DNA of 64,000 bases from Flavobacteriales bacterium (GCA_029262875.1 JAJCYO010000119.1:22490-86489); one strand, 5' to 3'; counted from the first letter of the stretch, positions 7,618-17,089 are shown. The notes: generated by a model not told the origin, from the sequence alone. Translations and numbers: made by a program.

Positions 7618-8778
7618 ATGAAAAATTTTGAGACATTAGCGATAAGAACACAGTCTGAACGTTCACAATACAATGAACATTCAACACCATTACACTTAAC
7701 CTCAAGTTATGTATTTGATGATGCGGAACAGATGCGTGCCATGTTTTCGGATGAAGTTGAGGGAAACATTTACAGTAGATTTTCTAACCCAAATACTACT
7801 GAATTGATTGAAAAAATGAACTTACTTGAAGGAGCTGAAGCAGGATGGGCAACGGCTACAGGAATGGCTGCAGTTTTTACAACATTTGCCGCTTTACTCA
7901 GTAGTGGAGATCATATTTTGGCTTGTCGTTCTGTTTTTGGATCAACACATTCTGTACTAACAAAGTTATTGCCGAAATGGGGAATTACACATTCTTACGT
8001 TGACTTAAATGAGACAGAGAAATGGGAAGAAGCGATTTTAGCAAACACTAAAATCATTTACATCGAAACGCCAACCAATCCTGCGGTAGATATTATTGAT
8101 TTAGAATGGTTGGGAACATTAGCTAAAAAGCACAATGTATTATTGGTTGTGGATAATTGCTTTGCCACCCCTTACATTCAGCAACCTATAAAATATGGTG
8201 CAGACATTGTTATACATTCGGCTACTAAATATTTAGACGGACAAGGACGTGTTTTAGGAGGTATTATAGTTGGGAAACAAGACCTCATTGACGAGATTAA
8301 ATTATTTGCACGCCACTCTGGCCCTGCGCTTTCTCCATTTAATGCTTGGATAATTTCAAAAAGCTTAGAAACATTGGCTATAAGAATGGATAAACATGCT
8401 GAAAATGCGCTAAGATTAGCTCAATGGTTGGAGAATCATACTGAAGTAGAATTGGTGAAGTATCCTTTTTTACCTTCTCACCCCCAGTATGAAATTGCTA
8501 AAAAGCAAATGAGATCTGGCGGAGGAATTGTAACTTTTGTAATAAAAGGAGGAGTAGAAAAAGGGCGAGAATTTTTAGATAAGCTACAGCTAATTTCTAT
8601 GACTGCTAATCTTGGGGATTCAAGAACAATAGCAACTCATCCCGCATCAACCACTCATTCTAAGCTAACAGAAGAAGACCGATTGGAAACAGGAATTTTA
8701 CCTGGTTTAATTCGTATTTCTGTTGGGTTAGAGCATATCAATGATATTATTGGAGATATTGAGCAGGCTATGACTTAA
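7618..8778 (+). CDS. metZ: O-acyl-homoserine sulfhydrylase, Cys/Met PLP family
   Basis: It joins sulfide to the O-acyl-homoserine made by MetX, giving homocysteine directly. The 386-residue protein is a Cys/Met-metabolism PLP enzyme: cofactor Lys204 in SATKYLDGQGR, PLP-contacting Asp179 in VVDN, and the SRFSNPNTTELI segment. Closest by pattern are the proteins called O-succinylhomoserine sulfhydrylase (MetZ), but with MetX in the same operon acetyl-homoserine is the likely substrate. It is the last gene of the operon. The operon supplies both its substrates. Confidence 0.85.
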   Translation: MKNFETLAIRTQSERSQYNEHSTPLHLTSSYVFDDAEQMRAMFSDEVEGNIYSRFSNPNTTELIEKMNLLEGAEAGWATATGMAAVFTTFAALLSSGDHILACRSVFGSTHSVLTKLLPKWGITHSYVDLNETEKWEEAILANTKIIYIETPTNPAVDIIDLEWLGTLAKKHNVLLVVDNCFATPYIQQPIKYGADIVIHSATKYLDGQGRVLGGIIVGKQDLIDEIKLFARHSGPALSPFNAWIISKSLETLAIRMDKHAENALRLAQWLENHTEVELVKYPFLPSHPQYEIAKKQMRSGGGIVTFVIKGGVEKGREFLDKLQLISMTANLGDSRTIATHPASTTHSKLTEEDRLETGILPGLIRISVGLEHINDIIGDIEQAMT

Positions 8779-8791
8779 CTTTGTAACTTTG
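8759..8791 (+). promoter_or_regulatory. Promoter(s) for proC with two tandem -7 boxes
   Basis: Two identical TAACTTTG boxes lie back to back at 8776-8783 and 8784-8791, both matching TAnnTTTG. A TTG at 8759-8761 lies 22 bases ahead of the second box. The boxes overlap the end of metZ and its stop. A start near 8797 would leave a very short leader before the GTG at 8811. Confidence 0.6.
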
Positions 8792-8810
8792 CACCTTAAT
8801 AGATGCAACA

Positions 8811-9617
8811 GTGGAAACAAAAATTACCATAATCGGAGCAGGAAATTTAGGAACATCTTTAGTTAAAGGATTAGTAGATAGTGGAAACTATTCACCATCT
8901 AACTTTGTTTTAACAAGAAGAAACACCACTAAATTAGATGCGTTAAAAGAAAAAGGATTTACAGTTATCGCTAACAATAGTGAAGCTGTAATTAATGCTA
9001 ATGTGATCGTTTTAGCAGTATTGCCCCAAAAAATAGATGTTGTATTAGAAGAACTAAAAGGGGCAGTTAACACTAATCAATTGGTCATTTCATTGGTTTC
9101 GGGAGTTAAGGTAAAGGATATACAAGCTATTTTAGGAAATGATATTCCTATTGTTAGAGCAATGCCAAATACGGCCATTGCAATAAAAGAATCTATGACT
9201 TGTATAACAACAACTGATCAGTGGAAAGACAACATAGAAGAAGTAAAAGAAATATTTGAGTTGGTTGGAGAAACGGTTATTATTAATGAAGAGCAAATGA
9301 CTTCTGCAACTGCTTTGTGTGCTTGCGGCATTGCATTTTTTTTAAGAGCAATTAGAGCAGCCTCTCAAGGAGGAAATGAAATTGACTTTCATTCAGATGA
9401 AGCGTTAAAAATGGCGGCTCAAACCGCTAAGGGAGCAGCTAGCTTGTTAATTGCGAACCAATCTCACCCTGAAGATGAAATTGATAAAGTAACCTCGCCA
9501 AAAGGATGTACTATAGCAGGATTAAATGAGATGGAACACAATGGCTTTAGCTCCTCTTTTATAAAAGGGATAACAGTTTCAGCAAAGCAAGCAAAAGGAT
9601 TGTATTCAGAAAATTAA
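8811..9617 (+). CDS. proC: Pyrroline-5-carboxylate reductase
   Basis: It makes the last step of proline synthesis, reducing pyrroline-5-carboxylate with NAD(P)H. The 268-residue protein has the N-terminal IIGAGNLGTSLVKGL nucleotide loop and the VRAMPNTAIAI motif. The C-terminal helix-rich ProC signature contains TSPKGCTIAGLNEME. The start is GTG at 8811; the nearby ATG at 8803 is out of frame. It has its own promoter inside the end of metZ. Confidence 0.92.
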   Translation: METKITIIGAGNLGTSLVKGLVDSGNYSPSNFVLTRRNTTKLDALKEKGFTVIANNSEAVINANVIVLAVLPQKIDVVLEELKGAVNTNQLVISLVSGVKVKDIQAILGNDIPIVRAMPNTAIAIKESMTCITTTDQWKDNIEEVKEIFELVGETVIINEEQMTSATALCACGIAFFLRAIRAASQGGNEIDFHSDEALKMAAQTAKGAASLLIANQSHPEDEIDKVTSPKGCTIAGLNEMEHNGFSSSFIKGITVSAKQAKGLYSEN

Positions 9618-9624
9618 TTAAGAT

Positions 9625-10458
9625 ATGAAATATATTGAGCAAGTATTAGAATTTGAATTGTTTGAAATAGGAGGATTCTCTATTTCAGTTTATAATTTAT
9701 TGCTTGTTGTCATCATATTTTTTGCTGTTAAAGGAATTACGCATAGCCTTGATTTAGTAGTCAAAAAGAGATTACAGAAAAAAGGATTAACAGATGAAGG
9801 GAGAAGTAGTTCTATCACCCAAATTTTAAAATACATTATCTATGTTGTCGGATTTTTTATAACCGTTCAAAGTTTAGGAATTAATGTTGATCTAATTTTA
9901 GGGGTTTTTGCTGCTTTAGGATTAGGTATTGGTTTTGCATTGCAAGACGTTTTCAAAGATTTGATCTCAGGGATTATTATCTTATTTGAAGGAAATGTAT
10001 CGGTAGGTGATATTCTGGAAGTCGATGGCTTAATTGGGACAGTAAAAGAAATTAAATTACGTACATCATTAATTAGAACGAGGGATGGAATCTATATTGT
10101 TGTTCCTAACAATAGGATAGTCAATGAAAAAGTAGTTAACTGGAGTACAAATACCAAAATAACACGTTTTAATGTCACAGTTGGTGTTGCCTATGGGTCT
10201 GATGTAGAAAAAGTAAAAGAATTATTGCTTCGAAGTGTTACTGAAAATCCAGAAGTATCTAAAAGACCAAGGCCAATGGTGTTTTTTAAAGAGTTTGGAG
10301 ATTCTGCTCTTCAATTTGAAATTCATTACTGGGTAGAAGACACATGGGAAACAGAGGTGATTAAAAGCGATTTGAGATTTACGATAGATAAATTGTTTAG
10401 AGAGAATAACATTCAAATTCCTTTCCCGCAAAGAGATGTCCATCTTATTCAAAAATAA
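9625..10458 (+). CDS. MscS-family mechanosensitive ion channel
   Basis: This 277-residue inner-membrane protein has three predicted membrane helices: about 18-36, 67-86 and a glycine/alanine-rich pore helix around 91-115 (GVFAALGLGIGFALQDV). The beta domain (VGDILEVDGLIGTVKEI) and alpha/beta C-domain follow. This is the compact MscS type that opens under membrane tension to release solutes in hypo-osmotic shock. It lies 7 bases after proC and 8 bases before the CLC gene. Confidence 0.9.
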   Translation: MKYIEQVLEFELFEIGGFSISVYNLLLVVIIFFAVKGITHSLDLVVKKRLQKKGLTDEGRSSSITQILKYIIYVVGFFITVQSLGINVDLILGVFAALGLGIGFALQDVFKDLISGIIILFEGNVSVGDILEVDGLIGTVKEIKLRTSLIRTRDGIYIVVPNNRIVNEKVVNWSTNTKITRFNVTVGVAYGSDVEKVKELLLRSVTENPEVSKRPRPMVFFKEFGDSALQFEIHYWVEDTWETEVIKSDLRFTIDKLFRENNIQIPFPQRDVHLIQK

Positions 10459-10466
10459 AGGCAAAC

Positions 10467-12236
10467 ATGAATAGAGTAATGAATAAGTTTTATTTATGGA
10501 GAATAAAACACATTCAACACAAGCATTTTGTGCTTTTTCTGAGTTTAGTTGTTGGTTTGCTTTCAGGGTTTGTAGCGGTTCTTATAAAAAATTCTGTTCA
10601 CTTTATTCAACAGTTACTATCAACAGGATTTAGCCAAAACATTGACAATTACTTATATTTTATTTTCCCTTTGGCGGGTTTATTCCTAACGGTTATACTC
10701 ATAAAGTATATAATAAGAAGGCCTGTGGGACATGGAATCCCTGGTGTTCTATATGCTATTTCTAAGAAAAACAGTATTATAAAATCATTTAGTACTTATG
10801 CATCTATCATTACAAGTGCCTTAACAGTAGGTTTTGGAGGTTCAGTTGGGTTAGAAGGACCTACGGTTTCAACGAGTGCTGCCTTTGGGTCGAATTTAGG
10901 GAGGTTTTTCAAGTTAGATTATAAAACAACTACGTTGCTCATAGGTTGTGGAGCAGTAGGAGCCATGTCAGGGATGTTTAATGCACCAATAGCAGCTCTT
11001 GTCTTTGCATTGGAAGTATTCATGTTTGATTTGACACTAACTTCAATGATTCCTTTTTTAATGGCATCTGTTTCGGCTGCATTAACTTCAAGAATGATGC
11101 TTGGTGATAACGTGCTGTTTAACATTCAGATCAAAGATGTATTCTTAGCTTCTGATGTTCCTTTTTATATTTTATTAGGAGTCTTTACGGGATTAATTTC
11201 TGTTTATTTCAATAAAGTGTTTTGGTTGATTGGAGACCTTTTTGATAAAATAAAGACACCTTTTTTAAAATTAGCGGTAGGAGGTTCATTATTAGGAGTA
11301 CTTGTATTTTTTATTCCGCCTCTTTATGGGGAGGGTTTTATCACCATCAAAATGTTGTTTTCTGGTAATTACACAAGTATTGTAAACAATAGCCTCTTAT
11401 ATGATTTTCAGGATAATACCGTAATCATGTTAGGACTGCTATTTGCGCTCTTGTTGTTTAAAGTCATAGCGTCTTCGCTCACATTTGGAGCTGGAGGAGT
11501 TGGAGGAGTCTTTGCTCCATCATTATTTGTTGGAGCATCTGGTGGTTTTGTTTTCGCAAAAACCCTTAACCATTTAGGACTAACCAATTTGTCTGAGAGT
11601 AATTTTACTTTAGTTGGTATGGCTGGATTGATTGCAGGGGTTCTTCACGCACCTTTAACGTCATTGTTTTTAATTGCAGAAATAACAAGTGGTTATGAGT
11701 TAATCATTCCTTTAATGATTACTGCTACAATTGCTTATTTAACCTCTAAGTATTTTGTGCCGCATTCTATCTATAATATGCAATTAGCTAAGAGAGGTGA
11801 ATTGATTACACGACATAAAGATAAAGCGGTACTTACTCTAATGAACCTTAAAACAGAAGTGGAAACTGATTTCAATATTGTCAAACCAGCATCTACATTA
11901 GGGGACCTGGTAAAGATAGTTTCCTTATCAAAAAGAAACTTGTTTCCGGTTGTAGATGAGGAAGGAGTACTTCAAGGTGTGATTACTTTAGATCACATTC
12001 GAGACATTATGTTTAAGCCTGAAATGTATGATGAAGTTAAAATTGAATCGCTTTTGGTTCAACCTAGTAACCATATCAATTTAGATGATTCTATGGATAT
12101 TGTAATGGAAAAATTTTCAGAATCGAATGCATGGAACTTACCCGTATTGAAAAATGATAAGTACGTTGGGTTTGTGTCCAAATCCAAATTATTTAATGCG
12201 TACAGAAAAATGTTAATTAATTTCTCTGAAGAATAA
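10467..12236 (+). CDS. CLC-family chloride channel/transporter with CBS pair
   Basis: This 589-residue protein has the CLC membrane core followed by two CBS domains from about residue 445. The external gating glutamate is present (Glu130 in SVGLEGP) and GGVFAPSLFVGAS matches the GxFxP anion-site motif. The internal proton glutamate of CLC-ec1 (Glu203) aligns with Val184, because FNAPIAALVFALEVF aligns with its FNAPLAGILFIIEEM. That residue is also non-acidic in known CLC channels. The GSGIP selectivity motif reads GHGIP (88-92). These differences point toward a channel or a proton-uncoupled transporter, but function is not proven. Confidence 0.88.
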   Translation: MNRVMNKFYLWRIKHIQHKHFVLFLSLVVGLLSGFVAVLIKNSVHFIQQLLSTGFSQNIDNYLYFIFPLAGLFLTVILIKYIIRRPVGHGIPGVLYAISKKNSIIKSFSTYASIITSALTVGFGGSVGLEGPTVSTSAAFGSNLGRFFKLDYKTTTLLIGCGAVGAMSGMFNAPIAALVFALEVFMFDLTLTSMIPFLMASVSAALTSRMMLGDNVLFNIQIKDVFLASDVPFYILLGVFTGLISVYFNKVFWLIGDLFDKIKTPFLKLAVGGSLLGVLVFFIPPLYGEGFITIKMLFSGNYTSIVNNSLLYDFQDNTVIMLGLLFALLLFKVIASSLTFGAGGVGGVFAPSLFVGASGGFVFAKTLNHLGLTNLSESNFTLVGMAGLIAGVLHAPLTSLFLIAEITSGYELIIPLMITATIAYLTSKYFVPHSIYNMQLAKRGELITRHKDKAVLTLMNLKTEVETDFNIVKPASTLGDLVKIVSLSKRNLFPVVDEEGVLQGVITLDHIRDIMFKPEMYDEVKIESLLVQPSNHINLDDSMDIVMEKFSESNAWNLPVLKNDKYVGFVSKSKLFNAYRKMLINFSEE

Positions 12237-12250
12237 AAAAAGAAGCACAT

Positions 12251-12281
12251 AAAAAGCCCGATGAATTTCATCGGGCTTTTT
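12251..12281. terminator. Bidirectional terminator between the CLC gene and gldN
   Basis: AAAAAGCCCGATGAA is mirrored by TTCATCGGGCTTTTT around 12266, giving a GC-rich stem with A and U tracts on both sides. It serves the converging CLC gene (+) and the gldN gene (-). Confidence 0.88.
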
Positions 12282-12299
12282 ATAAGGGATTTGATCATC

Positions 12300-13142
12300 T
12301 TAAAAATGCCACAAATCATGCTCCATTTTAAAGATATCATCTTTAATTCTATCAGCTTCTAATAACAATTCAATGTTTTTCAACCAATCTTGGTTAACTC
12401 TATCATAAACATTAGATCGCTTATAAGCATAACTGTTAAACATCCTTTTCCAGAAAATGTCTTCAAATGTTCTTCTTTCCGCATCATTTTGTCTGTTAAA
12501 AACATCGTAATTAGCGAATACATATCTTGCTTCTGGGAAATACACCCAAAACATTGGCACGTAACCTTTAAAAACTTCAGTTTGGGCATCTATCTCCTTT
12601 CGAACAGGGCATAGTCCCATTATTCTAACATCCATAATAGATCGTTCATTATCAAAAAACCAATCTTCGTTTAAACGGTATGCTACCACATCTTGAGCAG
12701 TATATGGTTCCATTACAGTATCAGCAAAACCGTCCATAATTTCTCCGTACTCATCAAATTGTTCTTGAATAATAGGGTAGGACATTCTCTCTTCTACTTC
12801 TGCTTTTGTCAAAGGCACTGTAAATTCATCATTGATGTCATCATATGCTGTAATTGTACCTTCTCCCATAGCAATTTTTAGAACGTCAAATAAACTCTTT
12901 CGATCTTCAATAGGCAGTATAGGATAATAAAGAGGGTGGTTTATTTTTTCACGTAAATCTATTGTTCTCCATACTCTTCTGTGCCACATTACATCCGCTT
13001 CACGAACATGAGTATAAGGAACAACTCTTCGGGTAGGAGTATTTTCCTTTACCCAAGGTTTATCTAATACTTTATATTGCGCTTCAACAAAAGTCGAACT
13101 CAACAATATAACCGCTAAAATAATTAAACTACGTAACTTCAT
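12300..13142 (-). CDS. gldN: T9SS/gliding protein GldN (PorN)
   Basis: GldN is a periplasmic partner of the outer-membrane lipoprotein GldK. Together they form the ring associated with the type IX secretion motor. The 280-residue protein begins with a signal peptide ending near VEAQ. It has the family's WHRRVWRTIDLREKINHP segment and an acidic central part. It is the last gene of porP-gldKLMN. Its start is preceded by an unusual strong AGAAGGAGG sequence. Confidence 0.93.
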   Translation of the reverse strand: MKLRSLIILAVILLSSTFVEAQYKVLDKPWVKENTPTRRVVPYTHVREADVMWHRRVWRTIDLREKINHPLYYPILPIEDRKSLFDVLKIAMGEGTITAYDDINDEFTVPLTKAEVEERMSYPIIQEQFDEYGEIMDGFADTVMEPYTAQDVVAYRLNEDWFFDNERSIMDVRIMGLCPVRKEIDAQTEVFKGYVPMFWVYFPEARYVFANYDVFNRQNDAERRTFEDIFWKRMFNSYAYKRSNVYDRVNQDWLKNIELLLEADRIKDDIFKMEHDLWHF

Positions 13143-13147
13143 AACTT

Positions 13148-13157
13148 CCTCCTTCTT
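13148..13157 (-). promoter_or_regulatory. Strong Shine-Dalgarno sequence before gldN
   Basis: On the minus strand AAGAAGGAGG lies 5 bases before the ATG. Such sequences are rare in Bacteroidota, and most genes in this window have A-rich leaders instead. The same core precedes gldK. Confidence 0.7.
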
Positions 13158-13175
13158 TAATTAAATTTAAAAATA

Positions 13176-14867
13176 TTATCTCAATTTAACAGTAACATTT
13201 CCTAATTCAACAACTCTGCCATCAGGCATTTTTACTGCCATTTTCTCTAAGTAAAAACGTTGCCCCCTAGAACCTCTAGTAATCATGCTTTTACATTTAG
13301 AGTTCATTTTATTTCCATTCACTTTTACAGATTTGTAATCACCTGCAGAAGTTGTACCTAATGTAAACGATTTTACTTTTACTCGAAGGTCAAAAACAAA
13401 ACCTTCTAATTTGGCATTAATAACTCCATTCCCTAATTGAGACTTAGTTAAAACAATTGTTCCTGTTTTACCACCAATGTAAGCAACTGGAGTAGGAATA
13501 CGTTTTACTCTAAATTCTTGTTTTCCTAAAGATACATTTTTACCATTTTCATCTGTACCACTAACATTTACTGTTACTTTTCCAGTCTTAGTAGGTCTCA
13601 TAATGTATTCACCAGAATTTCCTTTTGCTCTTAATCCAGGAGCAGATGCCTTAAAGTTTGGCATTGGTGCAGAAACTGATACAGGATTGTCAATACCCAT
13701 ATAGAATACATTCATCGCAGTTGCAGCAACAGTAGTAGATGGTTTTCCTACTTCAAATGAAGTCTCAAATGGATATACTTTAGGTCCTTTTTTAGTGTTT
13801 AATTTAATTAAACCACCCCAATTATGTACACCAACTCCTTCTTTCACTAAAAGTTTACCTTTACCAGAAGCAATGTCTTCTTTGGTCATTTTATACCAAT
13901 CACCTTCTCCCCAAGCTTTCCCTTCAGATCCTTTCATGATTTTACTAGCATCAAATTTCCCTGATTTTCCTACTGCCAATGCAGCAGCTGTATCAAATCC
14001 TAATTCAGAAGTAGAAATGTAAATTTCTGGGTCAACCCTATCATCATAGGCAGCTGTAAAAATATCTGCTTTGAATGTATCTCCTTCTAATACATAACCA
14101 TGGTTGGTTACAGCCATACCTCTTACGGCATTAAAAGATACTCCACCAGCATCAATTCTTTCATAAAGTTTAGAAATCACTTCCGCTTCAGAAGTTCTAA
14201 CATCAGCTTGTAATTTAGACAGCATTGTAATTGTTGCTGCTAAAGGTGCATGGTAAAATAATGAAACTTCCCAAGGATCCATTCCATCTTCACCAGCGAT
14301 ATCAGGTGTGGATAAATAATTCGTTTTTTCAGAGATATCCTTCTTAACTTCAGGATCTTCAAAAACTCCAACGATACCTTTTTGGTAAGCATTCATTTTG
14401 TCCTTTAACGTTAGAGCACTCCATTCTTCTAATCCCGGAACCTTAGTCGGAGAAGCTGGATCTGCTATTCCCATTATATGGGATGGCATATCGTAATTAT
14501 CCTTAGCGTCTACCCACTCAATGTGAATGGTATCATCTTGCCCTGGAACTAATCCATCTGTGGTAACCATTAATGTAGCCTTTAAAGCAGCAATATGATC
14601 ATACAAACCATTGGCCATTTTTTTAACTTTTGAAGCTTTATCAGCCCATTTTTTTGCAGCAGGACTCTCTGCCGCAGCTTTATCAAAATTTCTATATAAT
14701 ATTCCATTACTAGCATCAAATACAACAGTAGTTTTCTCTATACCTGTATTTAAGGTAACGAATGCGTCAAGAATAGACTTTGAAATATTTAATGCAAGTA
14801 GTGCAGTTAATACGAGGTACATCATACCTATCATCTTCTGCCTTGGTGGTAAATCTCCTCCACTCAT
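13176..14867 (-). CDS. gldM: T9SS/gliding motor protein GldM (PorM)
   Basis: GldM spans the inner membrane once and reaches through the periplasm. It couples the proton-driven GldL stator to the GldKN ring. The 563-residue protein has a single N-terminal helix (about 13-30) with the conserved pre-helix Arg9 (PPRQKMIGMMYLVLTALLAL), then the long periplasmic part of stacked domains. The length and N-terminus match the family. It lies between gldL and gldN with short gaps (41 and 33 bases). Confidence 0.95.
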   Translation of the reverse strand: MSGGDLPPRQKMIGMMYLVLTALLALNISKSILDAFVTLNTGIEKTTVVFDASNGILYRNFDKAAAESPAAKKWADKASKVKKMANGLYDHIAALKATLMVTTDGLVPGQDDTIHIEWVDAKDNYDMPSHIMGIADPASPTKVPGLEEWSALTLKDKMNAYQKGIVGVFEDPEVKKDISEKTNYLSTPDIAGEDGMDPWEVSLFYHAPLAATITMLSKLQADVRTSEAEVISKLYERIDAGGVSFNAVRGMAVTNHGYVLEGDTFKADIFTAAYDDRVDPEIYISTSELGFDTAAALAVGKSGKFDASKIMKGSEGKAWGEGDWYKMTKEDIASGKGKLLVKEGVGVHNWGGLIKLNTKKGPKVYPFETSFEVGKPSTTVAATAMNVFYMGIDNPVSVSAPMPNFKASAPGLRAKGNSGEYIMRPTKTGKVTVNVSGTDENGKNVSLGKQEFRVKRIPTPVAYIGGKTGTIVLTKSQLGNGVINAKLEGFVFDLRVKVKSFTLGTTSAGDYKSVKVNGNKMNSKCKSMITRGSRGQRFYLEKMAVKMPDGRVVELGNVTVKLR

Positions 14868-14908
14868 AATTTTAAATTTTAAAAATTAGTTAAACAAAAA
14901 ATAATTAG

Positions 14909-15703
14909 TTATGATTTCATTGCCGTTAACATGTTGCCATAAACGTTGTTTAAAGCAGATAAGTTAGTTGATAATTCAGCAATGTTCTCTTTGTATCGTT
15001 TCGTATCTTCAACAGACTCAGACAAGTTTGTCATTAATGCTGTAATACCTGCATACATAGCCTGCATCGTTTCAGCTTGTTGCTGAGAACCTTGTAATTG
15101 AGAAGCATAAGATGCATTCAATTGCTCAAGTGTTGAGGCCATTTTTGCCATTTCTTCACCTGTATTGGCTCCAGAGTTTGCAGCTTCATTTAGTACAGCT
15201 AATGATTCAGATGCTTTAGTGTAGTCATCTGCTAAATTACTTACTTTACTAGAAGCAGATTTTAAACTATCTGTATATTCGTTTGTAGCAACAGAAGCAT
15301 CAGAGATTTCCGATAACTTGTTAGCATTAGTACTTAAACTTCTTAATCCTGTACCTAAGCTTTCGATTAATTCAGGACCTATTTTAGCATCCTCTAACAT
15401 TGTATCTAATTGCTCTACTGCATCACCTTTATTTTCAATTGGATTTCCATCTTCATCATGTAAACCTGCTAATTCTGGATAAACAAGTGTCCAATCAATA
15501 CCCATATGAGCTGGCTCAAATGCTGAAACCGCAAATATTAACGCCTCAGTACTTAATCCAACAACAAGCATTGGTCCCGCACCAGGCCAGTGCATAATCT
15601 TAAATAATGCCCCAACAATTACAACAGCAGCTCCCATACCATAGAGGAGGCCCATAATTGTTTTCCCTTTCTTCGTTTCAAATAAAAATTCTACAAATCC
15701 CAT
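14909..15703 (-). CDS. gldL: T9SS/gliding motor protein GldL (PorL)
   Basis: GldL is the inner-membrane stator that uses proton motive force for secretion and gliding. The 264-residue protein has two N-terminal membrane helices with FKIMHWPGAGPM between them. Glu53 in the second helix (LSTEALIF) corresponds to the conserved proton-path glutamate known in GldL. The cytoplasmic remainder is alanine- and serine-rich coiled coil. It works with GldM from the adjacent gene. Confidence 0.95.
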   Translation of the reverse strand: MGFVEFLFETKKGKTIMGLLYGMGAAVVIVGALFKIMHWPGAGPMLVVGLSTEALIFAVSAFEPAHMGIDWTLVYPELAGLHDEDGNPIENKGDAVEQLDTMLEDAKIGPELIESLGTGLRSLSTNANKLSEISDASVATNEYTDSLKSASSKVSNLADDYTKASESLAVLNEAANSGANTGEEMAKMASTLEQLNASYASQLQGSQQQAETMQAMYAGITALMTNLSESVEDTKRYKENIAELSTNLSALNNVYGNMLTAMKS

Positions 15704-15754
15704 AATTTTTCAGTTTTAAAGTTAATATATAGATAGGTTTTAAATTAATTCATT

Positions 15755-17074
15755 TTATAAATTGTCATCCTTCGCTCTTCCTAAGTAAGTCATCACACAT
15801 CTAAATCCAATGTAACATTTAGCTGTATCTTGATATTCATAAGTCCTTGTACTTGTTTGTAAGTAGTATCCGATATCCTTCCAAGATCCACCTCTAATTA
15901 CTTTTCTTTTCAATACCTCAGGATCTTCATCCTTCGCATCATATAAATAATCAGGGTTTAAATCATGTGCAAAGTTATATGCTGATTCATCAAAAGCATT
16001 ACTTGTCCACTCAGAAGCATTTCCTGCCATACAGTATAACCCATAATCATTAGGATTGTAAGAGTTAATTTTTACCGTATGAAATCCACCATCATCAATG
16101 TAGTTTCCTCTCATAGGTTTAAAGTTACCTAAGAAACAACCTCTACTATTTCTAATGTATGGACCACCCCAAGGGTAAGGACTTAAATCTAAACCACCTC
16201 TTGCAGCCCATTCCCATTCTGACTCTGTTGGCAACCTGAAATTATTGACTAATGTTCCTCCACCTTCGGTTAAGAAATCATTAAGCAATTGCGTTCTCCA
16301 TATACAGAATGCAGACGCTTGCTTCCATGAAACTCCAACAACTGGATAATCATCATAAGCTGGATGCCAAAAATAATTTTGAGTCATTGGCTCATTAAAT
16401 GAGTATGTGAAATCATGAATCCATGCTAAAGTATCAGGATAAACATTGATTACGTCTCTCATAATAAATGAAGATCGATCTGTATTAAATGCATGTCGTG
16501 CACCTTCTTCCCCATTCAAAGCATCTCTACTTTCTCTACGAGCTGCTCTTCTAAAGTCTATCCAATAGTAAGTATAGTTTAACTTACGAGCATCTAATTC
16601 ACGTCTACGCATAAATCGTTCACCAGGAGACAAGAACATTGGCTCTAAAGCCTCTCTAGACTCAAGTTCATTCCATCTTAATTTTGCATACCAATCAATC
16701 ATTGGAGGGTCATTCTCTTCTTCATACTCATTTTCAGAAATTAAATAAGTTTCCTCATCAACCTCTTCACCCATTATTCTTCTTGCGATAGAATCTCTAA
16801 CGTGATAAACGAATTGACGATATTCATTATTTGAAATCTCTGTTTGATCCATGTAGAATGCCTGAACAGATACAGTTCTTGTTTGTGCAGTTAATGCGTA
16901 TGGCACATCTTGATCAGACGGTCCCATGTTATAACTTCCCATTGGAATAAAAAGCATTCCAAAAGGATCTGGTTGATACCATTCCTCTCTTCCCTGAACA
17001 CCAACTAATTCACCATTACCTTTACTACAAGAGTAAAGAATAACAATAGCTAATAATACTAATACTCGTTTCAT
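15755..17074 (-). CDS. gldK: T9SS/gliding lipoprotein GldK (PorK)
   Basis: GldK is an outer-membrane lipoprotein that forms the periplasmic ring of the type IX secretion system with GldN. The 439-residue protein has a lipoprotein signal with Cys16 (VILYSCSKG). A formylglycine-generating-enzyme-like fold follows, recognisable from FRLPTESEWEWAARGG, GNASEWTSNA and VIRGGSWKD, used structurally here rather than as a sulfatase activator. A strong SD sequence precedes the start. It follows porP by 121 bases. Confidence 0.95.
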   Translation of the reverse strand: MKRVLVLLAIVILYSCSKGNGELVGVQGREEWYQPDPFGMLFIPMGSYNMGPSDQDVPYALTAQTRTVSVQAFYMDQTEISNNEYRQFVYHVRDSIARRIMGEEVDEETYLISENEYEEENDPPMIDWYAKLRWNELESREALEPMFLSPGERFMRRRELDARKLNYTYYWIDFRRAARRESRDALNGEEGARHAFNTDRSSFIMRDVINVYPDTLAWIHDFTYSFNEPMTQNYFWHPAYDDYPVVGVSWKQASAFCIWRTQLLNDFLTEGGGTLVNNFRLPTESEWEWAARGGLDLSPYPWGGPYIRNSRGCFLGNFKPMRGNYIDDGGFHTVKINSYNPNDYGLYCMAGNASEWTSNAFDESAYNFAHDLNPDYLYDAKDEDPEVLKRKVIRGGSWKDIGYYLQTSTRTYEYQDTAKCYIGFRCVMTYLGRAKDDNL

Positions 17075-17079
17075 AATTA

Positions 17080-17089
17080 CCTCCTTCTT
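17080..17089 (-). promoter_or_regulatory. Strong Shine-Dalgarno sequence before gldK
   Basis: AAGAAGGAGG on the minus strand sits 5 bases before the gldK ATG, with the same core and spacing as at gldN. Confidence 0.7.
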
